In this document: positions 7,449-15,589 of the stretch, in pieces
Numbering within the stretch: the first letter of the stretch is position 1
Layout of the letters: each line of letters begins with the position of its first letter
Source: Pseudomonas anguilliseptica
GTDB taxonomy: Bacteria; Pseudomonadota; Gammaproteobacteria; Pseudomonadales; Pseudomonadaceae
DNA length: 64,000 nucleotides
Direction: 5' to 3'
Assembly (NCBI RefSeq): GCF_021375795.1
Contig: NZ_JAEIOI010000003.1
Location: 310,001-374,000, forward strand
Made by a program: the position numbers and the translations under genes
Notes under the pieces: generated by a model
Database searches by the model: none
What the model was told of the DNA's origin: nothing
What the model saw: only the letters and a program-made list of their open reading frames with translations

Positions 7449-8408
7449 CTATCGCAGATAGGTATCGGTAATTTCAGCCCGAAAGTGCCCCAGCTCCTGC
7501 GAAACGACCCGTTTCGCCTCCTCAAAGTGGAGCGTCCGTTGCAAAACCTTCATGCGCTCCTGCGCGTATGTGTGCCGCAATCCATGCGCGCCCTTTGACC
7601 AGCCGAGCACCGCTTTAGATGCAGAGCCAAACGACTTCGACCAAGGCTGGCCGCCGCCCAGGTCATAGTGCTGCCTATAGTAAATACCTCGATCTGTGAC
7701 TCTGCGAGGCTCTGCTAGCCGCAGCGCCTCCAGTCGTCTGGCGAGCGAAGTTGGAATGCGAACCTCGCGGACTAAGCCGCCCTTTCCGTTAACCGTGTAA
7801 CTGATCGAACCCTCGCGAATGCCGCTGAACTTCTGACCATGGGCAGGACGCTCGTCCGCAGCCTGGCTGTGCGCTCGTTGCAGCGTTAGCAGCTCATGTG
7901 CGCGAAGCCCGGCCGCGTGCGCGATTTCTGTTGCCAGTGCATTGCGTTGCGTTTGCCTTGCGGCGATCAGATCGACCTGCTCGCGTGTATAGAGTCGAGA
8001 CTCCTCGCCAAGACGGCGGCCTAGTGTGGGTTGTCCAGGTGTTGACCTGGATTGGCTGGCGGTCGATTTGATGACCTCAAGTGTCTCCCGCTCGCCAAGC
8101 TGTCCAGTGACATGACGCATCATCGACTGCAGCGCCTGGCGCTCCATGTCGAGCGTTTTCTGGCCCACTGCCAAAGCACGCTGCTTCAAATAAGCAGTAG
8201 CTGCGTCAGGGCTAATCTCTGCGAGGGCACCGAGCCTGGCCTCCCGCATATGCTCGGCGACTCGGGTTAGAGCTGCTTCGTAGTTGCGCACGGTACCAAC
8301 TGAGCGCAGCACTGAGCCCTGAAGATTTTTCATTATCGCGGCGGCCTGCTGAGGAGGCTTCGAAAATCGTCCACGAAGCCTTGCACCAGATGTGCGCCCC
8401 TTGCTCAT
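7449..8408 (-). CDS. Second tyrosine recombinase of the element
   Basis: A 319-aa phage-integrase family protein without the DUF4102 arm domain, thus closer to Xer/lambda-type recombinases. Catalytic residues visible are R169 (HAAGLRAHELL), K209 (NGKGG), H275 and R278 (HGLRHTY), H308 (ELGHFR) and Y317 (TDTYLR), the tyrosine lying three residues from the C-terminus. The ATG at 8408 overlaps the stop of the small HTH gene upstream (ATGA), so the longer open frame is not used. It converges on the iteron array. Possible roles are multimer resolution of the replicating form or a second integration reaction. Confidence 0.85.
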   Translation of the reverse strand: MSKGRTSGARLRGRFSKPPQQAAAIMKNLQGSVLRSVGTVRNYEAALTRVAEHMREARLGALAEISPDAATAYLKQRALAVGQKTLDMERQALQSMMRHVTGQLGERETLEVIKSTASQSRSTPGQPTLGRRLGEESRLYTREQVDLIAARQTQRNALATEIAHAAGLRAHELLTLQRAHSQAADERPAHGQKFSGIREGSISYTVNGKGGLVREVRIPTSLARRLEALRLAEPRRVTDRGIYYRQHYDLGGGQPWSKSFGSASKAVLGWSKGAHGLRHTYAQERMKVLQRTLHFEEAKRVVSQELGHFRAEITDTYLR

Positions 8409-8653
8409 AGCGGTGTTAATCGGTTCGTATGCAGCCACCTCTGAACGGTGGTGCGGTGAACCTGGAGCCGCTTGCTCGTTTCTAGCCAGCGGCGAATCTC
8501 GCCCACTGTGCATCCGGCTCTATCAAGCTGCAAAATTTCAAACGCGCAGATATCCAGCACTGAGCGCCGTTGCAGATAAGTCGGCGGTTTGCGTCGTGCA
8601 CGGGATTGGGCCCGCAATTGCGCGGCAATGGCCGCAGCATCGAATTTGCTCAT
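8405..8653 (-). CDS. Small HTH protein coupled to the second recombinase
   Basis: An 82-aa basic protein. Its N-terminal half is Arg/Ala-rich, and residues about 45-78 (GCTVGEIRRWLETSKRLQVH then RTTVQRWL) read as a helix-turn-helix like those of small transposon-like or resolvase partner proteins. The ATG at 8653 is chosen over an upstream in-frame start because it begins the conserved-looking MSKFDAAA. Overlap with the recombinase gene indicates coupled synthesis, so it may be an accessory DNA-binding factor for that enzyme. Confidence 0.65.
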   Translation of the reverse strand: MSKFDAAAIAAQLRAQSRARRKPPTYLQRRSVLDICAFEILQLDRAGCTVGEIRRWLETSKRLQVHRTTVQRWLHTNRLTPL

Positions 8654-8883
8654 TTGTAAGAACCTAAAATTTGGACTCAAAACATGTGGTATCCAAATTT
8701 CGGATCCGAGTCATTCCAACTCGTTACAGTTACTCGACTGTGACCCTCGCACCCGTTTGCATTGCTGCTGGCCGGCACCGTTCTCGCCTCTCAGAACTCC
8801 ATTACTGAGATCAATGCTCTGTTTGTTTCGCTCACCTCCTCTCTTCATCTCATCTGGTTGGTTTGGGTTTCGCTGGGTTGGGA

Positions 8884-8988
8884 GCTGCGATGACGCAAGC
8901 CACTCACCTGCTGCCCCAGATATGCGATGACGCATAAGCCGGGGCAAAGTGCTTTGCCTGCTGCGCTCGATGACGAGCGGCAGCAGGC
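8884..8988. other. Three tandem stem-loops each presenting CGATGACG
   Basis: Hairpin 1 is TGCG-ATGA-CGCA (8886-8897). Hairpin 2 is TATGCG-ATGA-CGCATA (8921-8936) inside an outer stem TGCCCC/GGGGCA (8912-8946). Hairpin 3 is GCCTGCTGC-GCTCG-ATGA-CGAGC-GCAGCAGGC (8956-8988, one bulged G). All three close the same ATGA loop with a C-G pair although the rest of the stems differ. A competing perfect dyad, GGCAAAGTGCTTTGCC (8943-8958), overlaps hairpins 2 and 3. They lie in the 579-bp gene-free stretch 8654-9232. Confidence 0.6.
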
Positions 8989-9032
8989 GTCCAGCACTGG
9001 GATACAACGTGGTCAGAGTATCTGAACAATCA

Positions 9033-9047
9033 CGCACAGACTGTGCG
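9033..9047. other. Palindrome CGCACAGACTGTGCG
   Basis: A perfect 7-bp inverted repeat around one A, between the triple hairpin and the long hairpin. It could be an operator for a dimeric regulator or part of an origin of transfer. Function unknown. Confidence 0.45.
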
Positions 9048-9080
9048 CACACCTCTGTGCATCAGGATGGCTCAGGCCTA

Positions 9081-9128
9081 GCACCCGCTATGTATGCGCG
9101 GCCTTTGGCCGCGTTACATAGCGGGTGC
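9081..9128. other. 48-bp long hairpin upstream of the TraG-like operon
   Basis: GCACCCGCTATGTA (9081-9094) pairs with TACATAGCGGGTGC (9115-9128) over 14 bp; inside, CGCGGCC and GGCCGCG pair over 7 bp around a TTT loop. There is no T run, so it is not an intrinsic terminator. It lies about 100 bases before the TraG-like operon. Candidate roles are an origin-of-transfer stem-loop or a structured leader. Confidence 0.65.
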
Positions 9129-9232
9129 GAAGAGCAACGCGCAAACCGCTGTAACTGCATTGGGTTGAGTGGAGAAGAGGGGGAGTGGTCGTTATCTTGA
9201 GAGAGTGCAAGTACTAATTTGGGGGTCAGAGC

Positions 9233-9553
9233 ATGAAAAAAATTGGTGAGATTTTGGATTCGGTGCATCTGAGGATGCCTGTTGTCACGCGATGGGTCGG
9301 TCGAATCGGCGTATTACTTGGGCCAGTGGTCGGTCTGTTGCATATGCTTTCTGCTGCAATGATGCCGGCATACGGCCAACGAGTGCTGGAGCAGTACGAT
9401 GCAGTGCAGCGTACAGGTGACCTGCTGACTGCCCCGGCTGCGCAGTATTTCATCCTGGTCGGGTTTGTGTTGTGCCTGTGCTGGATAGTTCTGCAAGCCG
9501 TGCGAATGGGGCTGGCACTGCGTGGCTGGATCGTTAGACGGCGATCTGTTTGA
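9233..9553 (+). CDS. Small membrane protein preceding the TraG-like gene
   Basis: A 106-aa protein with two predicted membrane segments, roughly residues 24-45 (VGRIGVLLGPVVGLLHMLSA) and 68-94 (AAQYFILVGFVLCLCWIVLQ). No family recognised. Its stop overlaps the start region of the TraG-like gene, so they are co-expressed. By position it could be a mating-pair or entry-exclusion accessory, but this is only contextual. Confidence 0.65.
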   Translation: MKKIGEILDSVHLRMPVVTRWVGRIGVLLGPVVGLLHMLSAAMMPAYGQRVLEQYDAVQRTGDLLTAPAAQYFILVGFVLCLCWIVLQAVRMGLALRGWIVRRRSV

Positions 9554-11406
9554 TGGCCGGCGCAACCGCGGAAAATTACGCCGGGTTCAATTGGGTTTTT
9601 GCGTTATGGGAAGACGTTGCCCTGACGATCCTGACTGCCACCGAACCGCTGTTTGTTGCGTTCAACGCTACAAGCATCGGGCTCATTGCGGCGGTTGGTT
9701 ATGTGTGGCTAGGCATTTTGGCCTATCGCGTCGGCGTGGACGGCCTCCTAAAGGGCCTCGGCGGCGGGGTAATCATTTTTTTAGTGTTGGCGTATGGGAT
9801 GAGGCCAGCTGAGGTTCAACTGCCGAGTGGCGCAACTGTGCGCCTGCTAGAGGCCCAGGCCATACCGTTGAGTTTTATGATGTCCATTCACAGAATGTAT
9901 CGATGGGGCTTTGACAGCGTCCTTAACGATCAGACGGTGGCTGGCACGATCATTCCGTCCCAGAAAGCGATCGACAATATCGTAGGTCGGTCAGCTGACC
10001 TGTTCGCCGATAGTGATCTGGCCCAGCTAATACGTGACTACAACGCCAGTTGTGCACCTGCCCCGGCTGAACTGGCCGGCCCGCAGCATGCCTCGAAGAT
10101 CCAGGCGCTACATGCGATTGGCCTCCTAGGTGGCGGTGGCCTTGGAATCCCCGATAGCGAAATCACCCTGATCGCGCAGGCCCGAACGGCGATGGACGGA
10201 GCCTGGACGTTCGTGTTTGGCGGAGCTGAGGCAAACGGCGGCTGGGGTGCCTATTTACTAGGCGGTGGTGCTGCCAGGGTCGGCCTTGAACAGGTGCTCG
10301 ATCAGCGTGCTATGCAATCCCGCCGCGAAGAAGGCCTCCGTTCTATCGAGCAAAGCGGGCCGTTCATGGGTGACCGGTATGCGCTACCGACGAAAGCGCA
10401 CTGGGCTGCAAAGTTTTCTGGCCAGTCGGACGCGACCCCCTCTTATTTACCCATCAGCATGATTCCTGGTTCAAAGTCGTCGGTCGTCGGTGATGAGCCC
10501 GGACTCATGTTTCGCCCGACCAGTTGCGTTGAGGCCTACCGGATCGCACAGCTCGGTGCTGAGCAGGCCTACCAAGCGCTCCGGGAGTCTGGCGAGGTCA
10601 TCGCGGGTGGGCAACGTGTCAGTGCTGAAGTCGGCGCAGTGAGCACAGCGTTGTCCTGGCAACGATTTATGGCTCGCTCGCTTGAGAAAACAACTGGGCT
10701 CTCGCGGGAGGGAAGCCAGGTCGCGGGGGGAATTTTGGCAACAGCCCAGATGTTCAAGGACGTGACGGGATGGCTCGACCTGCAAACGCTTTTACCTGGC
10801 TACGTGCTGATGGCGGCCTGGTTTTTTTGGATCGTGCTGTTGTTCGCTCCGGTGTTCTTACTGCTGGCACCATTGCGCGGCTTGCAGATACTTTCCAGCT
10901 GGATGGCGCTACTACTAACTCCTGTCATTGCGGTCATGGGGGCGCAGATGGTCACCGTAGGGATATCCCAGACCATGGCCGCCGTTGCGATTGGGCAGGC
11001 GGGGGCTGCAAGTGGATGGTCTGGTGCCGGAGCGGACTACGATGGGCTGCGAGGACTGATGTCGGCCATCGCTGCGATCTCTCTCGGCGTCGTCACCTGG
11101 ATCACGGGAAGCGTGCTGGGGGTTTCGCTGGGCGGGCTGGCGGGCAGCCTGTCAGGAGCGGTGGCTACAGCTAGTGATGCGAGCCGTCTCATGTCGAGTG
11201 TGGCTGGAGGGTTCATGTCGATTACTCGGTTTGCTAACATGGGAACAGAATCCTTTCGTCGAGGGCGTCGTCCAGGTGGTGGAGGTGGGTCTTTGCCACC
11301 GTCTCGTCGTCAGCCAAGCTCCATGGACCTTAGTTCTACTCCGTCGCCTCGTGCTACCAGTAAGGGTTCTGGGCCGTCGCTAAATCCGCCCAAACCCAAG
11401 GGCTAG
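9553..11406 (+). CDS. TraG N-terminal-like conjugative transfer membrane protein
   Basis: A 617-aa inner membrane protein. N-terminal membrane segments (about residues 40-95) with a motif GMRPAEVQLPSG after them, a long periplasmic middle domain with a conserved-looking cysteine pair (near SCAPAP and TSCVEAY), and a C-terminal cluster of membrane segments (about 420-555) ending in a Pro/Ser/Gly-rich cytoplasmic tail. This layout matches the TraG_N family (mating pair stabilisation) found in F-like and GI-type conjugation systems. Full-length TraG also has a periplasmic C-terminal part that is absent here. It stands alone, with no other transfer genes around. The start is ATG 9553 (TTG 9550 is possible). 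Confidence 0.78.
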   Translation: MAGATAENYAGFNWVFALWEDVALTILTATEPLFVAFNATSIGLIAAVGYVWLGILAYRVGVDGLLKGLGGGVIIFLVLAYGMRPAEVQLPSGATVRLLEAQAIPLSFMMSIHRMYRWGFDSVLNDQTVAGTIIPSQKAIDNIVGRSADLFADSDLAQLIRDYNASCAPAPAELAGPQHASKIQALHAIGLLGGGGLGIPDSEITLIAQARTAMDGAWTFVFGGAEANGGWGAYLLGGGAARVGLEQVLDQRAMQSRREEGLRSIEQSGPFMGDRYALPTKAHWAAKFSGQSDATPSYLPISMIPGSKSSVVGDEPGLMFRPTSCVEAYRIAQLGAEQAYQALRESGEVIAGGQRVSAEVGAVSTALSWQRFMARSLEKTTGLSREGSQVAGGILATAQMFKDVTGWLDLQTLLPGYVLMAAWFFWIVLLFAPVFLLLAPLRGLQILSSWMALLLTPVIAVMGAQMVTVGISQTMAAVAIGQAGAASGWSGAGADYDGLRGLMSAIAAISLGVVTWITGSVLGVSLGGLAGSLSGAVATASDASRLMSSVAGGFMSITRFANMGTESFRRGRRPGGGGGSLPPSRRQPSSMDLSSTPSPRATSKGSGPSLNPPKPKG

Positions 11407-11854
11407 AGAGTTCGGGCAAGAGGGGCGGCACTGACCGCCCTGGTGCCGGCGCTGACGCCACCGCATGGTGGGGCACGCCGGCACAGCCCCCCTTTTTCAA
11501 CAAACCGCAGCAAACCACTGGCAACGATCACAATCCCACCGCGCCGCCGTCGCCCTGCCTGCAAAAAGCCCTGCCAAACCCTACATACTCATTGCCCTGA
11601 CACTGAGGCAGAACACCGCCATAACTGACGGCCACCCGCCGACCGTTCCCGGCCATCGATAAACCTACAAAAACCACTGAGAAATCACCATCTCGCCACG
11701 GCGCTCCACTGCCGGGCCACGGCCTTCTCTATAAAACCCACAGCCATACCCCCAATTCCCAGCGCGGGAACTGACGATCTTTTACCGCATCGCCCAGGAA
11801 CAGCGGACCTCGAGGTAGCGTGGTGCTACTGAATGAATGCGGGAGGTGGTTGAT
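11407..11854. other. 448-bp stretch without a supported gene
   Basis: I see only short overlapping frames with no ribosome sites and no recognisable protein. The stretch has C-rich patches (11485-11600) and a chance-like partial match to the attachment core at 11439-11450 (CCTGGTGCCGGC). No terminator with a T run follows the TraG-like gene. Confidence 0.5.
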
Positions 11855-12025
11855 ATGGGACGGCTTTGGCTTGGAATTGGCTGCGCTGGACTTGGTTTTT
11901 GGGTTGGTGCTCATAGATTGCTGCCTCTGTGGGCCATCGTTGTGTTGGCGATTCTCGGTGCCGTGCTATGGGGGCTAGCGGAGTGGCTGGAGCGGCGGGA
12001 GGGTAATAGTGATGATGCCGGCTGA
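11855..12025 (+). CDS. Small hydrophobic protein
   Basis: A 56-aa peptide with two membrane-spanning stretches (about 2-18 and 23-44) and a charged tail (EWLERREGNSDDAG). The ATG at 11855 is picked because GGGAGGTGG lies five bases before it; an in-frame ATG at 11837 has no such site. It overlaps the next gene by 14 bp. Function unknown. Confidence 0.55.
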   Translation: MGRLWLGIGCAGLGFWVGAHRLLPLWAIVVLAILGAVLWGLAEWLERREGNSDDAG

Positions 12026-12221
12026 TCTGGATGAGCTGATGATCGTCAGCAGTATGTTTCCCGGAATGAAGTGGTCGTCCTCCGTTACGCGGCCTGTGGT
12101 CATCGCTAGAGAAGGTAACGTCCTGCGCCTGTACTGGATGCCTTTACTGCTGTGGATGGATGAATATTGCGCCGAGCTTTTCATCGAGCAGCTTAACCAC
12201 AAGCACTGCACAACAGCTTAG
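12012..12221 (+). CDS. Hypothetical protein
   Basis: A 69-aa acidic protein beginning MMPADLDELM, with GGAGGG about nine bases upstream of the ATG at 12012. It overlaps the end of the small hydrophobic protein gene, which suggests translation coupling. No recognised domain; residues 40-60 (LRLYWMPLLLWMDEYCAELF) are strongly hydrophobic. Confidence 0.5.
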   Translation: MMPADLDELMIVSSMFPGMKWSSSVTRPVVIAREGNVLRLYWMPLLLWMDEYCAELFIEQLNHKHCTTA

Positions 12222-12302
12222 CGAATGATGGCAAAATGCCCTCAATTTTACGCTGTAAATAACTGCCTAATGACAGGCGACAAAAACCAATGGAAGGACG
12301 TT

Positions 12303-13121
12303 ATGCGTACGCTATTTAAATTTGCTGCAACCGCTGCTATTGGAGCTCTCCTTTCTGGCTGCGGCAATGAGGACTTTACAGGGGCTTACCGCTTCAAAGA
12401 CTCAGGCATGAAGGGAACCATGGTTCTCAATGTTCATGGTGATGAAGCAGAACTCTTTGGAGACCTCGGAAAAGACGGTATCAAACCGCTCGGAAAAATG
12501 AAGGCATCGGTAAAAGATGAAAAGCTTCTTCTTGATACCGTGAACAGCTCTACACGCCTGGTGATGCGGCGTAACGTCGATGAGCGAAGCCTTGACTGCC
12601 TTAACTGCAAGGTACTTGGCATGAGAACGGATGAGCTTGTCTGGACATATGACCCCGAGGGGCCATATGACGTAGATCAGATGCTCAAGGAGCAAGCCCG
12701 CAAGAATGAAGAGGCATTGAATGCCGAACTGGAAAAAATGCAGAAGGAAGCCTTGGAACAGGCGCGCAGGAATTCAGAGGCCCAGAAACTGACGTCTTAT
12801 GAAGGCGATTGGGTCTATCAACGCACTACGAAGCACAATCCGTTGACCATCATGGGTATCTGGCGCGAGAAACAGATCAGGGTCTGGTCGTTTAAGTTCG
12901 AAAGTATGGATCGCCTGGGGTACGAGACTCCAGGGTTTGAGGTAACAGATGCAGGCTTGAAGATCGGCTCAGGCACCGACGCGAACCTATACACCCTCAG
13001 CGCTGACAAGAAGGTGCTGACCTGCTTGGACTGTCGTAAGCCGGTGCGTTGGGTCAAGGCTGATCCCAAGAAGGATCTCAGTGATCGAAACTATGCCAGG
13101 GAGATGGCTGGCAATCCATGA
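12303..13121 (+). CDS. Lipoprotein with duplicated CLxC-ending domain
   Basis: A 272-aa predicted lipoprotein: basic start (MRTLFKF), hydrophobic core and lipobox LSGC with the acylated Cys at residue 20. Two similar units follow, separated by a Glu/Lys-rich coiled-coil-like linker (about residues 125-160). Unit 1 ends with LDCLNCK and unit 2 with LTCLDCRK, so each closes with a CxxC pair. The ATG at 12303 has GGAAGGA six bases upstream; the longer frame from 12225 would spoil the signal. Role unknown; a surface or exclusion function would fit an integrative element. Confidence 0.72.
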   Translation: MRTLFKFAATAAIGALLSGCGNEDFTGAYRFKDSGMKGTMVLNVHGDEAELFGDLGKDGIKPLGKMKASVKDEKLLLDTVNSSTRLVMRRNVDERSLDCLNCKVLGMRTDELVWTYDPEGPYDVDQMLKEQARKNEEALNAELEKMQKEALEQARRNSEAQKLTSYEGDWVYQRTTKHNPLTIMGIWREKQIRVWSFKFESMDRLGYETPGFEVTDAGLKIGSGTDANLYTLSADKKVLTCLDCRKPVRWVKADPKKDLSDRNYAREMAGNP

Positions 13122-13235
13122 CGACGTACAGCTAAGCCAAAATTGATTTGGCAATTTCTTAATAGTTAATGCTCAAGACTGTTATTAGTAGCATCTGGTA
13201 GGGTAATTGATTAATTATAAGGGTTAGCTATTTTC

Positions 13236-13976
13236 TCATTTAAACTCAGGGAGCTCTTGGAGAAAGATTTCTTCAGCAATACGACCAAAAAATTGACGAG
13301 TTATACTGAAAAAGGGACTAAGTGACTGGTTGATCGGTGTTAGATCAATGCGTGCCAAGCAATATAGGTCCATGCCTTGGGTTATATGATATTCATAAAT
13401 GTCATCTAGCTCTTCCCACCAGCGCCGACGTTGTGTTAATAGGTATGGGCTGTTTAGGTTCAGTAATTCGAGAGTATAGTGAACACGAGATTGTTCAGCA
13501 TGATCTAAACCTGCAGCCGGGGCTATACGACCATCTGATAAATATGCGAAGAAACGAGCGCAATCAGCTTGGTGAGGAGAAATAAAACGCTGCATATCGA
13601 CAGTATTTTGCTTGTCGCGGGCATGCCCCCCAAAAACCGCTTGTGTCTGGCTGGCGTCTTGATGGGTGTTTTTAAACGACGGGATATTGTCACTGCTAAA
13701 TGAGCTGGCAGCTAGGTTGCTGTAGTCAAAAGTGCGCTGCGGGTTCTGATGTTTGTTTTCCACGTGCTCAATGTGGTAGCCGATTCCATGCTGGTCAGCA
13801 CGTAATTCGCTATAGCAACACAGGTTATACTGCTCAAATAAAAGCTGAGTGAGTACCTCTTCTTTGTGGCCGAATCTACTCCAGCGATTAGTCGCTGCTT
13901 TGCTAGTTTTTGGTGGTGTCGCATTTGCTTGATTTAAATGGTACTCGCCATTCTCTGCTTTTCGAATGTGTCTCAT
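13236..13976 (-). CDS. ptuB: PtuB-like HNH endonuclease of the retron system
   Basis: A 246-aa protein with the TIGR02646/PtuB pattern: a Cys pair CCYSE near residue 53, then IEHVENKHQNP (about 69-79) and YSNLAASS (about 84-91), the three parts of a beta-beta-alpha metal nuclease fold. In Septu and in retron-Ec78 this nuclease works with the PtuA ATPase. The ATG overlaps the ptuA stop (ATGA). It is the third protein gene of the operon and AT-rich like its partners. It would cleave nucleic acid once the retron complex is triggered; Ec78 PtuAB is reported to degrade tRNA-Tyr. Confidence 0.9.
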   Translation of the reverse strand: MRHIRKAENGEYHLNQANATPPKTSKAATNRWSRFGHKEEVLTQLLFEQYNLCCYSELRADQHGIGYHIEHVENKHQNPQRTFDYSNLAASSFSSDNIPSFKNTHQDASQTQAVFGGHARDKQNTVDMQRFISPHQADCARFFAYLSDGRIAPAAGLDHAEQSRVHYTLELLNLNSPYLLTQRRRWWEELDDIYEYHITQGMDLYCLARIDLTPINQSLSPFFSITRQFFGRIAEEIFLQELPEFK

Positions 13977-15589
13977 TCTTTGAGCGCCTTTTGCCTGCGA
14001 ATGCTGCGCTGTAAACGTAGTAGTTGAGGGTGCTGTTCGCTGAGTACCGTAAGAAGTCTCTGCATAAGTTCCACAGCTTCTGGTCTATCATAGAATCCCT
14101 GATCGACAAGTTCTGTTAAGCGCTGCAAATCTGACTTTTCCGCAATTGGTGGTTGAGGATCGACTAGCATAACGCTCTGCAATACGTCGCCGCTGGGCTC
14201 TCCATAAGTGGCGGCAAGGGGCTTAGCCGCAATAATTTGACCGACTGAGTTTAATTCGAGAGTTCGAATGTTTTCTCTACGTACAGTACTCAGTACCTGA
14301 GGACTATGCGTTGTGACAATGAATTGAATGTTAGGGAATGTGCGCTGGAGGCGGCCTAATATTTCTTGCTGCCACTTAGGGTGTAGGTGTAGCTCTATTT
14401 CATCAATTACTACTATTCCATGGCCGTCTAGAGGCTTTTTGGACTCAGGGTTCAATATTACTAATCGCCTGGCCAAGTCGCCTGCTAGAGCAACCAGAAC
14501 CTTTTGGCCTTGTGAAAGTTGTGCGATGTTTATTTCATTATCGAAGTTTGTTACTAAAAGTTGTACTTTTCCTGTGCGCCTTTCGACTCTTAGGTTTTTT
14601 ACGTCAGGCATCAATGTCTCAATGGCCTGGTTTACAGACTGTAGATGTTCTTTATATCTTGTTGTGGGAGCCGAGTTCCGCATGTTCTCTAGCTCTTCTT
14701 TTTTTGAATTTAGTTTTCTTAGTAGTGGGCTTTCTGTTGAGTGCTGCTCTGTATTGATTTCATCATGGATTAGTTCTTCAAGGGTTGCAATTTGTGCCTT
14801 TATGTCTTTAGCTTCTTTGAGCTCTTCGCCTTCAGCCATGTTGGCTAGTTCAATATAGAGCTCTGAGAAGTTATCAAGCCTACCGCTACCGTCAGTAGCA
14901 TCTTTTACAGCGGAAAATCGATTGGTCGTGATATCGCTAGAGGCCTTTTCTGAAATTTCATTTTTTAGTGTAAGCCATGAGCGCTCAACTGAGTAGAAGG
15001 CTAAAAGCGGAATAGATATATTAGGATTATGTGCAGTTTTTCGATACATGGCCCCAAGCTGTTTGATGATGCTCACTTCGCTTGAGATGCTGCCTACGAA
15101 ACCACTAACGGTGCGGGAGAGTGAGAAATCAAATAAGTTGGCTTTGTCAAATTGAAATTTTCCAGCGATCTCCGCGTAACCTGCATTTTTAATGCTTATG
15201 TCTGTTGGCATTATATGCTTGGCATTGGTGCTATCTTTTTCTAGGTTATTGTTAAACCATGAGAATATTTTTGATATTGCATCCGCAATGCTAGTTTTAC
15301 CTGCACCATTGTTCCCAATAATTACAGTTAATTTTTCATTAAAATCTATCTCGAGATTTTGAAATCGCCTAAAGCCTGAAATCTCTAATGACTTTAAATG
15401 GATTTTTTTGCCTGAAAGAGTGTTTTCAAGCATGGCAAAGTACTTTTTCTCTAGCTCGGCATCTTTAGTGACATACTTGCCTTTTTCAAAGTACTCGTGT
15501 AGCTGGTTTTGTGCTTTTAGGATGCCGCTTTCAGCTTTTTGAGCTAAAACTTTGATGGTTTTTTTATGCCCACTGTGTTGCTCATTCAT
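13973..15589 (-). CDS. ptuA: PtuA-like ATPase of the retron system
   Basis: A 538-aa AAA/ABC-type ATPase. Walker A is IIGNNGAGKTS (about residues 90-100), the signature motif LSQGQKV is near 358, Walker B IVVIDEIELHLH near 392-405 and the switch His in TTHSPQV near 428. The first 55 residues (AQKAESGILKAQNQLHEYFE and on) read like one Sel1/TPR-type repeat that may contact the reverse transcriptase or msDNA. The gene overlaps the reverse transcriptase stop by 8 bp and the nuclease start by 4 bp. In Ec78-type retrons the ATPase-nuclease pair is held inactive by msDNA. Confidence 0.93.
   Translation of the reverse strand: MNEQHSGHKKTIKVLAQKAESGILKAQNQLHEYFEKGKYVTKDAELEKKYFAMLENTLSGKKIHLKSLEISGFRRFQNLEIDFNEKLTVIIGNNGAGKTSIADAISKIFSWFNNNLEKDSTNAKHIMPTDISIKNAGYAEIAGKFQFDKANLFDFSLSRTVSGFVGSISSEVSIIKQLGAMYRKTAHNPNISIPLLAFYSVERSWLTLKNEISEKASSDITTNRFSAVKDATDGSGRLDNFSELYIELANMAEGEELKEAKDIKAQIATLEELIHDEINTEQHSTESPLLRKLNSKKEELENMRNSAPTTRYKEHLQSVNQAIETLMPDVKNLRVERRTGKVQLLVTNFDNEINIAQLSQGQKVLVALAGDLARRLVILNPESKKPLDGHGIVVIDEIELHLHPKWQQEILGRLQRTFPNIQFIVTTHSPQVLSTVRRENIRTLELNSVGQIIAAKPLAATYGEPSGDVLQSVMLVDPQPPIAEKSDLQRLTELVDQGFYDRPEAVELMQRLLTVLSEQHPQLLRLQRSIRRQKALKE

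Noticed and set aside
8589..9200. Several frames of 83-113 codons across the structured region
   Set aside because: They lie in three different frames, lack ribosome sites and cross the hairpins; shadows of palindromic GC-rich DNA.
11439..11450. CCTGGTGCCGGC, partial match to the attachment core inside the element
   Set aside because: Only 12 of 19 bases match, with no flanking integrase sites; treated as coincidence in GC-rich DNA.
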